Source: CAZTQN01 sp964615765
GTDB taxonomy: Bacteria > Planctomycetota > Phycisphaerae > Phycisphaerales > UBA1924
Direction: 5' to 3'
Assembly (NCBI GenBank): GCA_964615765.1
Contig: CAZTQN010000018.1
Coordinates: 1 to 64,000, forward strand
Length of the DNA: 64,000 nt
The translations under genes and the position numbers were made by a program. Each line of letters starts with the position of its first letter. The first letter of the stretch is position 1. Shown here one piece after another: positions 43,001 to 50,923 of this stretch. Below the pieces are notes generated by a model. It did no database searches. It had not been told where the DNA came from and saw nothing but the letters and a program-made list of their open reading frames with translations.

Positions 43001-43066
43001 GCGCTGTTGGCGGCGTGCGCGCGGTGGATCGGGGTTGGGGCGGAGGCGGGGGCCGCAGCGCCGTGA
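40010..43066 (+). CDS. hybrid sensor histidine kinase with PAS domains and receiver
   Basis: A 1018-aa membrane-bound two-component sensor. Two hydrophobic segments (residues about 10-32 and 45-63) anchor it with little periplasmic sequence, so it probably senses cytoplasmic or membrane signals. PAS domains follow at about 75-200 (VVITDADRRIQWVNEGFTRITGY), 205-330 and 370-490 (ITDVNELFCRASGYAREELLGQ), and a PAS3-type at 495-610 (LGTWDWNIATGSVAF). HisKA has His626 in FLANVSHEIRTPLTAIIGY; HATPase_c has NLVGNAVKFTDAGWVEV, NDTGAGM and GGTGLGLAICRRL. The receiver has Asp939 in LLVTDIQMPEMDGYT and the Lys in YQTKPI. The target is unknown. It ends 9 bp from icd, convergent. Confidence 0.93.
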   Translation: MGDVALPTRMFVLLAGGMALLDAAFFLVTPSVLTEVGGVGRLIAAGTLVALSLPVMWALLRRRLGSALDPSIRTSDRLALIAQKTSNAVVITDADRRIQWVNEGFTRITGYTLDEVRGKVPGALLQYEGTDPAAVERFREILRSGGAGRVEIQNRGKSGNEYTLDVELMPLHEGRGGRVTGFMAIETDITARQRAEKATRDLRDFLRRTLDAIDAHTVVLGPDGRVRLCNHAWREFAQRNGAATQIGEGFDYLGACERAGKSSAEAARAAAAIRAVLSGQASAEQIEYECHGPDHRRWFVCMTRGFEANGERLAVVSHTNVTMIKEAEAHALAASAEAVRLRAMAESALREAEGLRRTLDQHSMISIADRDGRITDVNELFCRASGYAREELLGQDHRILRSGVHGSEFWEGVWSLVREGRAWRGEVCNRACDGRLYWVDLIITPFSSSDGAVEKYVSIGTDITQRVEQRAQIDQQATRLDLTVRSANLGTWDWNIATGSVAFNDIAQTMLGYAPGAWTPHVSQWEALVHPDDMPMVRRALTDHLEGRTAEYRAEGRLRRADGTWAWILDTGRVTERAADGRPLRAMGVHVDVTERKQMEESLRSAKAAAEAASRAKSEFLANVSHEIRTPLTAIIGYTDLLQETDGPLADPRERAQVVGTIRAAGAHLLTVINDVLDLSKIEADRMTVERVDTRVGGVLEEVTSLLRPRAIGKGIELRVRVSGAVPDRIMTDPTRLRQILMNLVGNAVKFTDAGWVEVTCRAEQATDEGGAERSWLVVEVNDTGAGMSAEQTARLFQPFAQADSTVTRRHGGTGLGLAICRRLSELMGGEVRLVSTAEGAGSRFRVRLPLEPAPGARVIDGLDVTRSEPSRGGQGAPTVRLSGRVLLAEDGPDNQRLIAYHLRRAGATVEIAENGRVALETIVRREEEGQPFDLLVTDIQMPEMDGYTLVRSLRARGGQGVRLPIVALTAHAMAEEREKCLSAGCDDYQTKPIDRAALLAACARWIGVGAEAGAAAP

Positions 43067-43075
43067 GCGTGCGCG

Positions 43076-44566
43076 TTACTGCCCCTGCGCCAGGCTGAAG
43101 CCTTTGACCCCGTCGAAGGTGCGGAGCAGTTCGTACGAACAGATCGTGAACTTCTCGGCGACCTTGTCCATGAGGGCGACGGTGCGGGACTGGCCGATGG
43201 AGCCGGCGGGGACGTTCTCGCGCAGTTCGAAGCGGACGCGGTAGTAGTCGACGCATTCGGTGTAGACGCTGCCCGTCGGCCAGACCTGGGTGCCGCGGTT
43301 GGAGATGAGGGAGAGGCGGAAGGGCGTGTCCTCGGCGATGCGCTGCATCTCTTCGGCGACGGAGGAGGGGCTGAGCGGGGAGTCGAGGTAGATGTCGCAC
43401 CCGACGACCTGCGTGACGAGGTTGCGGAAAGTGCGGATGACCTGCTGACCTTGCGGGCGCGGCGGGCGGTCGAGCGAGGGCGTGTCGCGATCGGGGACGG
43501 CGGTGGCCGGGACGGTTTTGGGGGCCTGGCCCAGGCGGTCCTTGATCGCCGCGGTGAACTGCTTGGTGTTGACCGGCGGAGTGGACTTTGAGCCGAAATC
43601 GCCGGTGTGGACGCCGGATTCGAGGGTGGCGAGGAGGGCGTTTTCGATGATGGCGGCGTGACGGGTGAGGCCGATGTGCCGGAGCATCATGATGCCGGAG
43701 AGGATGAGGGAGGTGGGGTTGGCGATGCCCTTGCCGGCGATGTCGGGGGCGGTGCCGTGGACGGCTTCGAAGATGGAGATGTGGTTGCCGATGTTGGCGG
43801 AGGGGGCGAAGCCGAGGCCGCCGACGAGCCCGGCGCAGAGGTCGGAGACGATGTCGCCCTGGAGGTTGGGGAGGACGATCATCTGATACTGGGTGGGCTT
43901 GACGACCAGGTTCATGCAGAGGGCGTCGACGATGACGTCGGCGATCTCGATCTCGGGGAAGTCTTTGGCGGTCTGTTTGAAGCGTTCGAGGAACAGGCCG
44001 TCGGTCATCTTCATGATGTTGGCTTTATGACCGCAGTGGACCTTCTTGATGCCGAGCTTCTGGGCGGCGTGGAAGGCGAAGCGGTGAACCTCATCGCAAC
44101 CGGGGGCGGAGATGAGTCGCTTGCACTGGATCATGTCGTTGGAGAGGCGGTGCTCGACGCCGCCGTAGGTGTCCTCGATGTTCTCGCGGACGACGCACAT
44201 GTCGATGTGGACGCCGGCCTTGGAGTAGACGGTCTCGACGCCGGGGAGGGTTTTGAAGGTTCGGAAGTTGGCGTAGGCGTTCCAGAGCTTGCGGGCGGTG
44301 ACGTTGATGGACTTGCCCCCGCCGCCCTTGGGCGTTTCCATGGGGCCTTTGAAGAGGATGCCGCATTCTTCGACGGAGCGGACGGCGGCGTCGGTCATGC
44401 CCTTGGAGTTGCCCTGGGCGAAGACGGCGGCGCCCATGTCGACGGGGACGAAGTCGAGGAACTTGCCGTTGCCGAGACCGGCGGCGGCGAAGAGGTCGAG
44501 GGTTGCGGCCATGATTTCGGGGCCGATGCCGTCGCCTGGGGCGAGCGCGATCCGGAGGGTGCTCAT
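43076..44566 (-). CDS. icd: NADP-type isocitrate dehydrogenase, Thermus-like
   Basis: A 496-aa TCA-cycle enzyme. Isopropylmalate/isocitrate dehydrogenase signatures: LRIALAPGDGIGPEIMAA, SVEECGILFKGPMETPKGGG, RENIEDTYGGVEH, the Lys/Asp catalytic set in ADVIVDALCMNLVVKPTQYQMIV and NLQGDIVSDLCAGLVGGLGFAPSANIG, and EAVHGTAPDIAGKGIANPTS. After the normal end near residue 340 a linker leads to a further 110-residue alpha/beta domain (GQQVIRTFRNLVTQVVGCDIYLDSPL...GFSLAQGQ). This extra domain and the length are like the Thermus thermophilus enzyme. ATG 44566 is the first start before the Rossmann-like strand. Confidence 0.9.
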   Translation of the reverse strand: MSTLRIALAPGDGIGPEIMAATLDLFAAAGLGNGKFLDFVPVDMGAAVFAQGNSKGMTDAAVRSVEECGILFKGPMETPKGGGGKSINVTARKLWNAYANFRTFKTLPGVETVYSKAGVHIDMCVVRENIEDTYGGVEHRLSNDMIQCKRLISAPGCDEVHRFAFHAAQKLGIKKVHCGHKANIMKMTDGLFLERFKQTAKDFPEIEIADVIVDALCMNLVVKPTQYQMIVLPNLQGDIVSDLCAGLVGGLGFAPSANIGNHISIFEAVHGTAPDIAGKGIANPTSLILSGIMMLRHIGLTRHAAIIENALLATLESGVHTGDFGSKSTPPVNTKQFTAAIKDRLGQAPKTVPATAVPDRDTPSLDRPPRPQGQQVIRTFRNLVTQVVGCDIYLDSPLSPSSVAEEMQRIAEDTPFRLSLISNRGTQVWPTGSVYTECVDYYRVRFELRENVPAGSIGQSRTVALMDKVAEKFTICSYELLRTFDGVKGFSLAQGQ

Positions 44567-44664
44567 AGGGGCGTGAGGGTAGGGGGGATGACGGGCGGGG
44601 GTTGGGCGTGCGCCCCGGGGTGATGGGGTTATCATCGCGGGCGTTGTCGGAGGGCTAGAGGCGC

Positions 44665-45330
44665 ATGGCGAAGAAGACCAGCAAGAAACGGCTGCACAGC
44701 GGGAAGCGCGCGGTGCGGAAGGTCGTCCGTCGGACGGCGAGCAAAAAGCGGGGGGGCAAAATCGCCCGCGGTAAGGGCGGCGGCGGAGCGGCGGCGGACA
44801 ACGCCGCCGAACTGTCGGCGGTGATCGCCAAGGCCCACGGCGTGGCCCTGGCCCATCACGCGCGCGAGGCCCTGGTGTGGACGCACCGCATGACCCTCGC
44901 GCTGCTGCGCGACTGGCCCGGCGAGCGGCTGACGTTCCAGACCACCCCGACCGACAACCACGCGCTGTGGACCGTCGGTCACTTGGCGACGGCGTACGCC
45001 TGGTTTGCCTCGCTGATCGACGGGCAGATGACCGAACTGCCCGACGGGTATCAGCAGATGTTCGGCTACGGGAGCAAGCCCGTGAGCGACCCGAACGCGT
45101 ACCCGCCGATGAACGAGGTGCTGAGCGCACACGAGCGGGCCTTCGAGCGCGTGCTCAGCGCGTTCGACGGGCTGGCGCCGGATGAGGTTGTGGCCCCGGT
45201 CGCGAGCGACGCCCACGGCGTGTGCCAGACGCGGGTCGAGGTGATGTACCGGCTGGCCTGGCACGAAGGGTGGCACCAGGGCCAGTTGGCATCGCTGCGG
45301 AAGGCGCTCGGGCTGCCGAATGTGATGTGA
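44665..45330 (+). CDS. DinB-like protein with histone-like N-terminal tail
   Basis: A 221-aa protein. Residues 1-42 are a Lys/Arg-rich tail (KKTSKKRLHSGKRAVRKVVR, KKRGGKIARGKGGGG) like histone H1/Hc1 or DNA-binding tails. Residues 50-221 are a four-helix DinB domain: HHAREALVWTHRMTLALL, the first His in DNHALWTVGHLATAYAWFAS, and the paired His in LAWHEGWHQGQLASLRKALG. Such proteins bind a metal and in some lineages act as thiol-dependent transferases; function here is unknown. The tail suggests nucleic-acid association. ATG 44665 begins the tail. It is divergent from icd by 98 bp. Confidence 0.8.
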   Translation: MAKKTSKKRLHSGKRAVRKVVRRTASKKRGGKIARGKGGGGAAADNAAELSAVIAKAHGVALAHHAREALVWTHRMTLALLRDWPGERLTFQTTPTDNHALWTVGHLATAYAWFASLIDGQMTELPDGYQQMFGYGSKPVSDPNAYPPMNEVLSAHERAFERVLSAFDGLAPDEVVAPVASDAHGVCQTRVEVMYRLAWHEGWHQGQLASLRKALGLPNVM

Positions 45331-45345
45331 CGGCGGAGCGTTTGG

Positions 45346-47127
45346 TCAGCCGCCGGTGCTGGCCAGGCAGTGATCGATGCGTGCGAGGGTGCTCGGCTGT
45401 CCGAGGGCCGCGATGGTCTCGTTGATGCCGGGTGAGACGCCGGTGCCGGTGACGGCGATGCGCAGGGCCTGCCCGATCGGGCCGACGTGGGCGGCGTCGC
45501 CCAGGTGCTGGGCGGCGGTGGCGGCGAGGGCGTCGTGCACGGCGGCGGGCGTGAACCCGCCGGGGGCGATTGCGGCGAGCGCGGCCCGGGCCGGGGGCAG
45601 GAGCGAGCGCCCCGTCTTGCCCTCGTTCGGGGCCGCGAGCGGCTTGTTCAGGCCCTTCTCGATCGCCTTGGCGTCGTAGCGGATGGCGCGGTCGTCGAGC
45701 AGGATGAAGCCGGCGGCGGTGACGGCTTCGCGGAGCGTCTTGGCCCGGGCCCGCACTCCGGAGGCGAGGATGGCGAAGCGGTCGGGCCCGGTGGCGCCGG
45801 GCGTGCTGTCCTTGGTGCGGTCGAGGAGGGCGGGCTCATAGGTGGCGCACCAGGCGCGCCAGAGATCGGCGAAGGCCGCGTCGGTGAGGGGGCCGACGGG
45901 CGGCGGGGCGATGGCGTCCTGATTGAACGACGCGAGTTTGACGCGGTCGAACTTGGAGTTGGTCTTGCCGATGCGGTCGGTGTCGAAGTGCTGGGCGAGG
46001 AAGGCGCGGTCGAATTTTTCGAGGTCCTTGCCGTCAGGCGTTTTGAGGCCCGGGTTCCAGCCGAGCAGGGCGACGTAGTTGCACAGGACGTCGGGCAGAT
46101 AGCCGGAGCGGCGGAAGTCGTCGACGTCGATCTCGGGGAGGGTGATGGCGGCGCGGGCGGCGACGCGGCGGAGCGTGTCGGCCGGGAGTTGGCGCGTCTT
46201 GTCGTCGAGCCACTGCGCGAACTGCTCGGGCGTGACATCGCCCAGCACGGCGCCGGTGAGCGCGGCGGCGGTGAGCGACTGCTTCTTCACGGCTTCGCGC
46301 GCGGCCTTGTCCTTGTCGCGCTTGGACATCTTGGTCGAGTCGGGGTTGAAGATCAGCGGCAGGTGCGCGAACTTGGGCACGCGGTAGCCGAGGGCGAGCT
46401 GCAGCGCGACGTGGCGCGGCGTGTTGTTCAGGTGTTCCTGCCCGCGCATGACGTGCGTCACGCCCATCTTCTCGTCGTCGACGACGACGGCGAAGTGGTA
46501 CGTCGGGAAGCCGTCGGCCTTGCGGAGGACGAAGTCGTCGGTGTGCTCGGGCTCGAACTTGATGTCGCCGAGGACCTGATCGACGACGTTGACGACCTTG
46601 CCGGGGTTGTTGAAGCGGATGACGCAGGGCTCGCCGGCGCGGAAGCGGGCGAGGGCGGCGGGGCGGTCATAGTCGGGCGAGCGCTTGTAGCGGAAGGTGT
46701 CTTTCTTCTCGGCGGCGGCCTTGCGGCGGGCGTCGAGGTCGGCGGCGGAGTCGAAGGCCGGGTAGGCGAGGTCGCGCTCGATCATGTCGTCGATGACGGC
46801 GTTGTAGAGGGGGAGGCGTTTGGATTGGTAGAAGGAGCCGACGCCGCGGGGGTCGCGTTCGGCGGACTGGCCGGGGTATCCGGGGCCTTCGTCCCAGAGC
46901 AGGCCGCACCAGGCGAGGTCTTCGAGGATCCCCCGGGCGGAGGCTTCGGAGGAGCGGGCCTGGTCGGTGTCTTCGATGCGGAGGAGGAAGGTGCCGTGGT
47001 GCCTGCGGGCGTAGGCCCAGCAGAACAGGGCGGTGCGGACGCCGCCGATGTGGAGGTGGCCCGTGGGGCTCGGGGCGAAGCGGGTGACGACGTGGGACTG
47101 GTCGGCGGAAGAGGTCGGGGGGGGCAT
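45346..47127 (-). CDS. gltX: glutamyl-tRNA synthetase
   Basis: A 593-aa class I aminoacyl-tRNA synthetase charging tRNA-Glu. HIGH motif is HIGG at residues 26-29 (PSPTGHLHIGGVRTALFCWA), followed by FLLRIEDTDQARS. The KMSKS loop is STKMSKRDKDKAA, and the zinc-type Cys region is absent as in many GlnRS-like members. The anticodon-binding domain ends in RIAVTGTGVSPGINETIAALG. It is 90-100 aa longer than usual owing to an insert after KMSKR (VKKQSLTAAALTGAVLGDVT...PEIDVDDF). In many bacteria without GlnRS this enzyme also makes Glu-tRNA-Gln; that cannot be judged here. ATG 47127 is the only upstream Met. Confidence 0.95.
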   Translation of the reverse strand: MPPPTSSADQSHVVTRFAPSPTGHLHIGGVRTALFCWAYARRHHGTFLLRIEDTDQARSSEASARGILEDLAWCGLLWDEGPGYPGQSAERDPRGVGSFYQSKRLPLYNAVIDDMIERDLAYPAFDSAADLDARRKAAAEKKDTFRYKRSPDYDRPAALARFRAGEPCVIRFNNPGKVVNVVDQVLGDIKFEPEHTDDFVLRKADGFPTYHFAVVVDDEKMGVTHVMRGQEHLNNTPRHVALQLALGYRVPKFAHLPLIFNPDSTKMSKRDKDKAAREAVKKQSLTAAALTGAVLGDVTPEQFAQWLDDKTRQLPADTLRRVAARAAITLPEIDVDDFRRSGYLPDVLCNYVALLGWNPGLKTPDGKDLEKFDRAFLAQHFDTDRIGKTNSKFDRVKLASFNQDAIAPPPVGPLTDAAFADLWRAWCATYEPALLDRTKDSTPGATGPDRFAILASGVRARAKTLREAVTAAGFILLDDRAIRYDAKAIEKGLNKPLAAPNEGKTGRSLLPPARAALAAIAPGGFTPAAVHDALAATAAQHLGDAAHVGPIGQALRIAVTGTGVSPGINETIAALGQPSTLARIDHCLASTGG

Positions 47128-47220
47128 GGGGGAAGAGGGTAGAGGGGTCGAGTATGATCGCTGCGTTCGGAGCGGGGGTGTGGGCGCCGTCGGGGTGTGG
47201 GGCGTGGAGTGGACTCGCTG

Positions 47221-48099
47221 ATGCTCAAGCCCGCGTTTTCAACGGTGGCGTGTCCGGAGTGGACGCTGGCGACGGTGGCCGAGCGTGCGCTGGAGATGGG
47301 GTTTGAGAGCGTCGAGTTGCGCACGTTCGCGACGCCGACGCGGCAGTTCGCGTGCGAGCCGGCGCTGACGAGCGAGCAGAAGGTGCGGCGGCTGTTCGGC
47401 GACCGCGGGATCGAGCTGGCGTGCCTGGCGACGTCGTGCCGGTTTGACGAGCCGGTGTTCCCGCCGGTGATCGGGCAGCTCAGCGCGGCGATCCACCGGG
47501 CGGTGCGGGAAGCGCAGTCGGCGATCGATCTGGCGGTGAGCATCGAGTGTCCGCTGGTGCGGGTGTTCGGGTTTGAACTGGTCGGGTCGGAGAGCCGCGC
47601 GAGCGGGCTGAAGCGGATCGCCGGGCGGCTGCGCGACACGGTGGATCACGCGGACAAGTCGGGCGTGAAGGTCGTGGTGGAGAACGGCGGGAGTTTCGCT
47701 TCGGCGGCGTTGCTGGCCGAACTGATCGAGCGCGTGGATCACCCGCTGCTGGGCGCGTGCTATGCGTTGGCGGCGGGGCAGGCGGCGGGGGACGACCCGG
47801 CGGCGGCGGTGAACGCGCTGGGCGATCGGCTCTTGGCGGTGCGGATCAAGGATTTGCGCGACGGTCGCCCGGTGGCGCTGGGCACGGGGGAACTGGCCTG
47901 CCGCACGACGGTGGAGGCGCTGATCAAGCGCGGGTTCAACGGGCCGGTGATCTTCGAGTGGGACCGGGCGTGGATGCCGGAACTGGAAGGGCCGGACACG
48001 GCGCTGCGGCGTGCGTCGGCGACGCTGTTTGAGTGGCTGGGCGGACGCACGGCGGCGGGCGGGTCGCCTGTTCCGGCCGCGGGCACGGGGCGGCGGTGA
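47221..48099 (+). CDS. sugar phosphate isomerase/epimerase family TIM-barrel protein
   Basis: A 292-aa protein of the xylose-isomerase-like TIM barrel (AP-endonuclease 2 superfamily). Elements: FSTVACPEWTLATVAERALEMGFESVELRTF, AIDLAVSIECPLVRVFGFELVG, GVKVVVENGGSF (with E ligand), GDRLLAVRIKDLRDGRPVALGTGELACRTTVEALIKRGFNGPVIFEWDR. Acidic and His metal ligands are only partly present, so the activity is uncertain. ATG 47221 follows the upstream promoterless 93-bp gap from gltX. Its stop overlaps GTG of queG (GTGA), so the two genes are translationally coupled. Confidence 0.8.
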   Translation: MLKPAFSTVACPEWTLATVAERALEMGFESVELRTFATPTRQFACEPALTSEQKVRRLFGDRGIELACLATSCRFDEPVFPPVIGQLSAAIHRAVREAQSAIDLAVSIECPLVRVFGFELVGSESRASGLKRIAGRLRDTVDHADKSGVKVVVENGGSFASAALLAELIERVDHPLLGACYALAAGQAAGDDPAAAVNALGDRLLAVRIKDLRDGRPVALGTGELACRTTVEALIKRGFNGPVIFEWDRAWMPELEGPDTALRRASATLFEWLGGRTAAGGSPVPAAGTGRR

Positions 48100-49232
48100 A
48101 CGCGGGCCCCGGCGGCGGGCCCGGCCCGGCCCGCGAGCGCGACATCGTCGACGCGTGCCTGGCGATGGGCTTCGCCCTCGCCGGTGTGACGCCCGCGCGG
48201 GCGAGCGAGCGGGCGAGCGAGGTGCACGCCTGGCTGAAGGCTGGGAAGCACGGCGAGATGGCGTTCATGACCGAACTGCTCGACGAGCGGCTCGACATCA
48301 CGCGGATGCTGCCCGGGGCGCGCAGTGTGATCATGGTCGCGGATCGGTACGCGAGCGGGCAGGTGGAGGCCTCGGCGAGCAGGAAGGGGGCAAGCGTCAG
48401 CCGGGTGGCTCGGTATGCGCGCGGGCGCGACTATCACACGGTGATCAAGCGGCGGCTGAAGCGGCTGTGCGATCGGCTGCGCGAGCTGCACCCGGGGGCG
48501 GAGTTTCGCAGCTTCGTCGACACCGGTCCGGTGCTGGAGCGCGAGCAGGCGGCCCGGGCGTTTGCGGGCCGTGGTGCGTTCATCGGCAAGCACACGCTGC
48601 TGATCGATCCGCACGCGGGGAGCTGGCTGCTGCTGGGCGGGGTGGCGAGCACGCTCGCCATCACGCCGGAACGCGCGGGCGAGGCGGGGGCGCTGCGGAC
48701 CGACGCGTGCGGCGGGTGCACGCGGTGCATCGACGCGTGCCCGACGGGGGCGATCACGGCGTTCGAGGTCGATGCGCGGCGGTGCGTGTCGTATCTGACG
48801 CTCGAGCACGCCGGGCCGGTGGATCGTGCGCTGTTCGCCGGGCATGGCGACTGGCTGATCGGCTGCGATGTCTGCCAGGAGGTGTGCCCGTTCAATCGCG
48901 AGCGGGGCGGCGGGCCGGCGGTGCATCCGGCGTATGCGGATACGAGCGCGGCGCGGACGGAGCTGGACACGATGGCCGTGCTGCGGTGGTCGGAGGAGGA
49001 TCGGCGGCGGGTGCTGAGCGGGTCGGCCGGCAAGCGGGCGAGTTTGGAGATGCTGCGGCGGAGCGCGGTGATCAACGCGGGCAACTTCGCGCGGCGGACG
49101 GGGGACGCGGACGCGATCGACGCGATCGCGCGGATCGCGGCGGATCCGGGTGAGTCGGAACTGATGCGGCGGACGGCGAGCGATGTGCTCGCGTGGGTGC
49201 GCGATGACGGCGCGTCACCCGTTATGCCTTGA
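48096..49232 (+). CDS. queG: epoxyqueuosine reductase QueG
   Basis: A 378-aa cytosolic cobalamin-dependent Fe-S enzyme that reduces epoxyqueuosine to queuosine in tRNA. The two [4Fe-4S] motifs are CGGCTRCIDACPTGAI and CDVCQEVCPFNRE (two 4Fe-4S clusters in total). Other signatures are GFALAGVTPARASERASEVHAWL, SFVDTGPVLEREQAARAF and GKHTLLIDPHAGSWLLLGG. The C-terminal part is a HEAT-like extension (SLEMLRRSAVINAGNFARRTGD). The start is GTG 48096, overlapping the upstream stop. Its 3' end overlaps the convergent peroxiredoxin gene by 11 bp. Confidence 0.95.
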   Translation: MNAGPGGGPGPARERDIVDACLAMGFALAGVTPARASERASEVHAWLKAGKHGEMAFMTELLDERLDITRMLPGARSVIMVADRYASGQVEASASRKGASVSRVARYARGRDYHTVIKRRLKRLCDRLRELHPGAEFRSFVDTGPVLEREQAARAFAGRGAFIGKHTLLIDPHAGSWLLLGGVASTLAITPERAGEAGALRTDACGGCTRCIDACPTGAITAFEVDARRCVSYLTLEHAGPVDRALFAGHGDWLIGCDVCQEVCPFNRERGGGPAVHPAYADTSAARTELDTMAVLRWSEEDRRRVLSGSAGKRASLEMLRRSAVINAGNFARRTGDADAIDAIARIAADPGESELMRRTASDVLAWVRDDGASPVMP

Positions 49233-49698
49233 GCGAGCGCAGCGTGCGGAGTGCTTCGGCGATGTGGGCCGTGGCGCGGAACTGGGTGTTGAAGACCTGG
49301 CGGACGATGCCGTGGGCGTCGATGACGAAGGTGACGCGGCCGGGGAGCAGGCCCAGCGTGCGCTCGACGCCGAAGAGGGCCCGCACGGCGCCGTCGCGGT
49401 CGGACAGGAGGCGGAAGGGGAGTTTGAACGTGCGTGCGAAGGCGGCCTGGGTGGATTCGCTGTTGCCGCTGATGCCGACGACCTCGGCCCCGTGCTGGCG
49501 GAAGACTTCGAACTGATCGCGGAACGAGCAGGCCTCGGCGGTGCAGCCGGGCGTGAAGGCGCCGGGGTAGAAGAACAGCACGACGGGCGAGCCGCGGAGT
49601 GTCGAGAGCGTCAGCGGCGCGCCGGTGTGATCGGGGAGCGTGAAGTCTGGCGCGGGGGAGCCGACGGCGGGCGGGCTTGGAGAGTCCGTGGTGGGCAT
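49222..49698 (-). CDS. bcp: peroxiredoxin (BCP/PrxQ)
   Basis: A 158-aa thiol peroxidase. PDFTLPDHTGAPLTLSTLRG and VVLFFYPGAFTPGCTAEACSFRDQFEVF give the peroxidatic Cys in TPGC and the resolving Cys five residues later, as in PrxQ. VEVVGISGNSESTQAAFARTF-like and LFGVERTLGLLPGRVTFVIDAHGIVRQVF follow. It is the last gene of the minus-strand carotenoid run, 13 bp behind the glycosyltransferase, which may tie it to oxidant protection. ATG 49698. Confidence 0.93.
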   Translation of the reverse strand: MPTTDSPSPPAVGSPAPDFTLPDHTGAPLTLSTLRGSPVVLFFYPGAFTPGCTAEACSFRDQFEVFRQHGAEVVGISGNSESTQAAFARTFKLPFRLLSDRDGAVRALFGVERTLGLLPGRVTFVIDAHGIVRQVFNTQFRATAHIAEALRTLRSLKA

Positions 49699-49711
49699 CG
49701 GGCGTGGTGGA

Positions 49712-50923
49712 TCAGGTGGCGGAGGGAGCGGCGGGGTGATGGTGCTGGGGCGTGAGCGTGCGCCCGCGCCAGCCGCGACGACCCGTGATGCTCAGCAGGA
49801 AACTGTGCCACTGGATCGCGGTCATCATGGCGACGCCGAGCGGGTGCAGCAGGGCGCCGACGGTGCTTTGGCGGAAGCGGGCGGCGAGGGTGAGGCGCTG
49901 CGCGAGCGTGACGGCGATCGCCGCGAGGCAGAGGACCGCGGGGAGGGAGATGGCTTGGCCGCCGAGCGCGAGCAGGGCGAGCATGACCCAGGGCCCGATG
50001 TGTCCGACGGCGTGGAGGAGGGTGAGGAAGATGAGCAGGACGGGGCTGCCGAGGCCTTCGTAAGCGTTCTTGGCGAAGCCGCGCCACGTCTCGCCGAGCC
50101 CGCGGTACATGCGGCAGGTGACGAGCGCGGTGCCGTCGAAGAGGTCGGTGGAGAAGCCGGCGCGGCGGACGGCGCGGGGCATGCGGATCCCGTCGTGCAT
50201 GGAGTCCTTGAAGCCCGCGTGCGTGCCTGCGGCGAGGTAGGCGTCGCGCCGGACGACGAGGAACTGCCCGCAGCCGGCCGAGGCGTTGGGGTCGCGGGTT
50301 TTCTGCATGCGCCCGAAGGGAAGGTAGGAGAGGAGGATGAAGTGGATCAGCGGGACGACCAGCGCCTCGGCGAGCGAGCCGGTGATCTGACGCGGGAATG
50401 TCGAGACCATGCCGACCTGGCGTTCGAGCGCGAACGTGAGCGCGCCGCGCAAGGCGCTCGGAGCGACGCGGACGTCGGCGTCTACGAACATGAGCCAGTC
50501 GGCGGGCGTGTCGCCCGCGCCGGCGGCCCGGCCGAGCTGCTCGCAGGCCCACGGCTTGCCGACCCACCCGGGCGGGAGCGGGCGCGTCGCGACGCTGGCG
50601 ACGCGGGCGTCTTTGGCGCAGAGGTCCGCGAGGATCTGCGGCGTGCGGTCGGTGCTCTGATCGTCGTACACCAGCACGCGCAGGTTGGGGACGTCGTTGG
50701 CGAGCACGGCGGCGACGCACTCGGCCAGGTTGTCCTGCTCGTTGCGGGCCGGGATGCACACGGCGACGCGCGGCGACTGCGGCGGGAGCGGCGCGTCCGC
50801 ACGCGGCGGGCGGAACTTGCGCAGGTTCACGAGCGTCATCGCCAGCGCGCCCAGCGCGATCAGCACCGACACCAGCGGGAGCCACCACGGGATCGCCGCG
50901 GCGAGTTGTTGCAGCACGGTCAT
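49712..50923 (-). CDS. membrane glycosyltransferase, carotenoid type
   Basis: A 403-aa family-2 glycosyltransferase. A TM helix at residues about 12-32 (WWLPLVSVLIALGALAMTL), GT-A motifs RVAVCIPARNEQDNLAECVAAVLA, VLVYDDQSTDRTPQIL, the DxD-like WLMFVDADVRVAP and the QFLVVRRDAYLAAGTHAGFKD acceptor region, then three or four C-terminal TM helices (LLIFLTLLHAVGHIGPWVMLALLAL). It resembles CruC/CrtQ-type enzymes that glycosylate carotenoids. Its ATG overlaps the stop of the acyltransferase gene (ATGA at 50920-50923). Substrate: presumably a diapocarotenoate, by context. Confidence 0.8.
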   Translation of the reverse strand: MTVLQQLAAAIPWWLPLVSVLIALGALAMTLVNLRKFRPPRADAPLPPQSPRVAVCIPARNEQDNLAECVAAVLANDVPNLRVLVYDDQSTDRTPQILADLCAKDARVASVATRPLPPGWVGKPWACEQLGRAAGAGDTPADWLMFVDADVRVAPSALRGALTFALERQVGMVSTFPRQITGSLAEALVVPLIHFILLSYLPFGRMQKTRDPNASAGCGQFLVVRRDAYLAAGTHAGFKDSMHDGIRMPRAVRRAGFSTDLFDGTALVTCRMYRGLGETWRGFAKNAYEGLGSPVLLIFLTLLHAVGHIGPWVMLALLALGGQAISLPAVLCLAAIAVTLAQRLTLAARFRQSTVGALLHPLGVAMMTAIQWHSFLLSITGRRGWRGRTLTPQHHHPAAPSAT

